A stretch of 64,000 nt of DNA, from the NCBI GenBank assembly GCA_046330225.1, contig JAXLTD010000004.1, positions 310,001 to 374,000 of the forward strand. The letters run 5' to 3'. The notes below the pieces were generated by a model. The model saw nothing but the letters and a program-made list of their open reading frames with translations, ran no database searches and was not told the origin of the DNA. The translations under genes and the position numbers were made by a program. The DNA comes from CANJIV01 sp046330225 (GTDB taxonomy: Bacteria > Actinomycetota > Thermoleophilia > Solirubrobacterales > Solirubrobacteraceae). This document shows, one piece after another, positions 63,784-64,000 of this stretch (its first letter is position 1; every line of letters starts with the position of its first letter).

Positions 63784-63790
63784 TAGAATA
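63784..63790. promoter_or_regulatory. Symmetric -10 heptamer TAGAATA between divergent genes
   Basis: TAGAAT (63784-63789) is followed by 6 bases and the ATG at 63796. The complement TATTCT reads towards the amidase gene with a leader of about 70 bases. The hexamer is the closest to consensus of all those seen. Confidence 0.5.
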
Positions 63791-63795
63791 AGGTT

Positions 63796-64000
63796 ATGCC
63801 ACTCGCCGACCGTTCCGCCCACGTTCCCGTCGCTGACGTCCCGGATCCGCCGCTGACGGCCGGCGCGCCGTACTGGTACTGGCTCGGCGGCCGCCCGGCG
63901 CTCGATCTGGACAACACGCTGCGGGAGCGCTGGAACCGCCGGATCGAGTGCCTCGTCACCCCGGCCGACCTCGGCGGCTGGCTGGTGGCCGCTGGCGTGC
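63796..64000 (+). CDS. ABATE-domain (CGNR zinc-finger family) regulator, N-terminal part
   Basis: The first 68 codons are in the window: MPLADRSAHVPVADVPDPPL, then APYWYWLGGRPALDLDNTLRERW and CLVTPADLGGWLVAAGV. The W-LGG-PxLDxxNT pattern marks the ABATE domain (stress-induced regulator, formerly DUF1470); a C-terminal CGNR zinc finger is expected beyond the edge. Members are transcriptional regulators in actinobacteria and proteobacteria. ATG 63796 sits exactly 6 bases after TAGAAT, so its mRNA is almost certainly leaderless. It is divergent from the amidase gene, a plausible target. Confidence 0.8.
   Translation, partial: MPLADRSAHVPVADVPDPPLTAGAPYWYWLGGRPALDLDNTLRERWNRRIECLVTPADLGGWLVAAGV

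Noticed and set aside
1..64000. Mobile elements, prophage, integrative elements or defence systems
   Set aside because: No transposase, integrase, phage structural gene, restriction enzyme, toxin-antitoxin pair or attachment-site repeat was recognised, and composition is even except near 54.25 kb.

Overview
The window looks like chromosomal DNA from a very high-GC actinobacterium, most likely class Thermoleophilia (order Solirubrobacterales). The evidence is the GC content (roughly 70 percent or more throughout), GTG starts, and the gene families present. These include F420-type LLM oxidoreductase, MmpL transporter, MhuD-type heme oxygenase, WS/DGAT acyltransferase, DipZ-like thiol exporter, CtpE-like P-type ATPase, DUF2342 metallopeptidase, and a secreted repeat protein of a style common in that order. 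I saw no insertion sequence, prophage, integrase, CRISPR array or rRNA. One RNA gene is clear, a selenocysteine tRNA. The assignment is by recognition; no search was run.

Layout. 1-4.8 kb: partial membrane protein, dolichol-phosphate-mannose-type glycosyltransferase, PolX repair polymerase, trehalose-phosphatase with a coupled membrane gene. 4.8-6.8 kb: a TauE/SafE permease split into two half-genes, an epimerase and a small membrane protein. 6.8-12.2 kb: large secreted hydrolase-like protein, DipZ-like protein, F420-type oxidoreductase. 12.4-22 kb: P-type ATPase, a 1607-residue GGDEF-PAS-GGDEF-EAL protein, a secreted repeat protein and a WS/DGAT acyltransferase. 22-27.3 kb: a tandem pair of secreted beta-propeller-like proteins, a DUF6325 protein, a TerC transporter behind a manganese (yybP-ykoY) riboswitch, and mhuD. 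27.3-37.7 kb: MmpL exporter, membrane adenylate cyclase, trimethylamine-dehydrogenase-like flavoprotein, ArsR/SRPBCC pair, DUF6855-like protein, TatA, patatin, a secreted protein and a SnoaL-like protein. 37.8-49 kb: HD-GYP/LuxR regulator, selC, secreted proteins, haloacid dehalogenase, membrane proteins, MOSC, YhaM-like nuclease, PAC2, aldose epimerase and a PASTA protein. 49-64 kb: UvrD-like helicase-nuclease, IMPase, DUF2342 protein, a coiled-coil surface or nucleoid protein, Mrp, a DUF5666-like protein, an ECF sigma/zinc-finger fusion, ferredoxin, a molybdopterin oxidoreductase, MFS, an NAD-binding protein, amidase, and the start of an ABATE-domain regulator.

Most genes are single units or pairs, not long operons. 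Many starts sit exactly 6-7 bases after a TANNNT-like -10 hexamer with no Shine-Dalgarno site, which implies leaderless mRNAs; I used this to choose several GTG starts. Four divergent gene pairs share a symmetric -10 heptamer. Two genes (MmpL and IMPase) are preceded by very short leaderless ORFs ending at or next to the main start. Gene ends are often marked by long perfect GC hairpins without U-tracts. Signalling is well represented: c-di-GMP turnover, cAMP synthesis, HD-GYP/LuxR and a membrane-tethered sigma factor.
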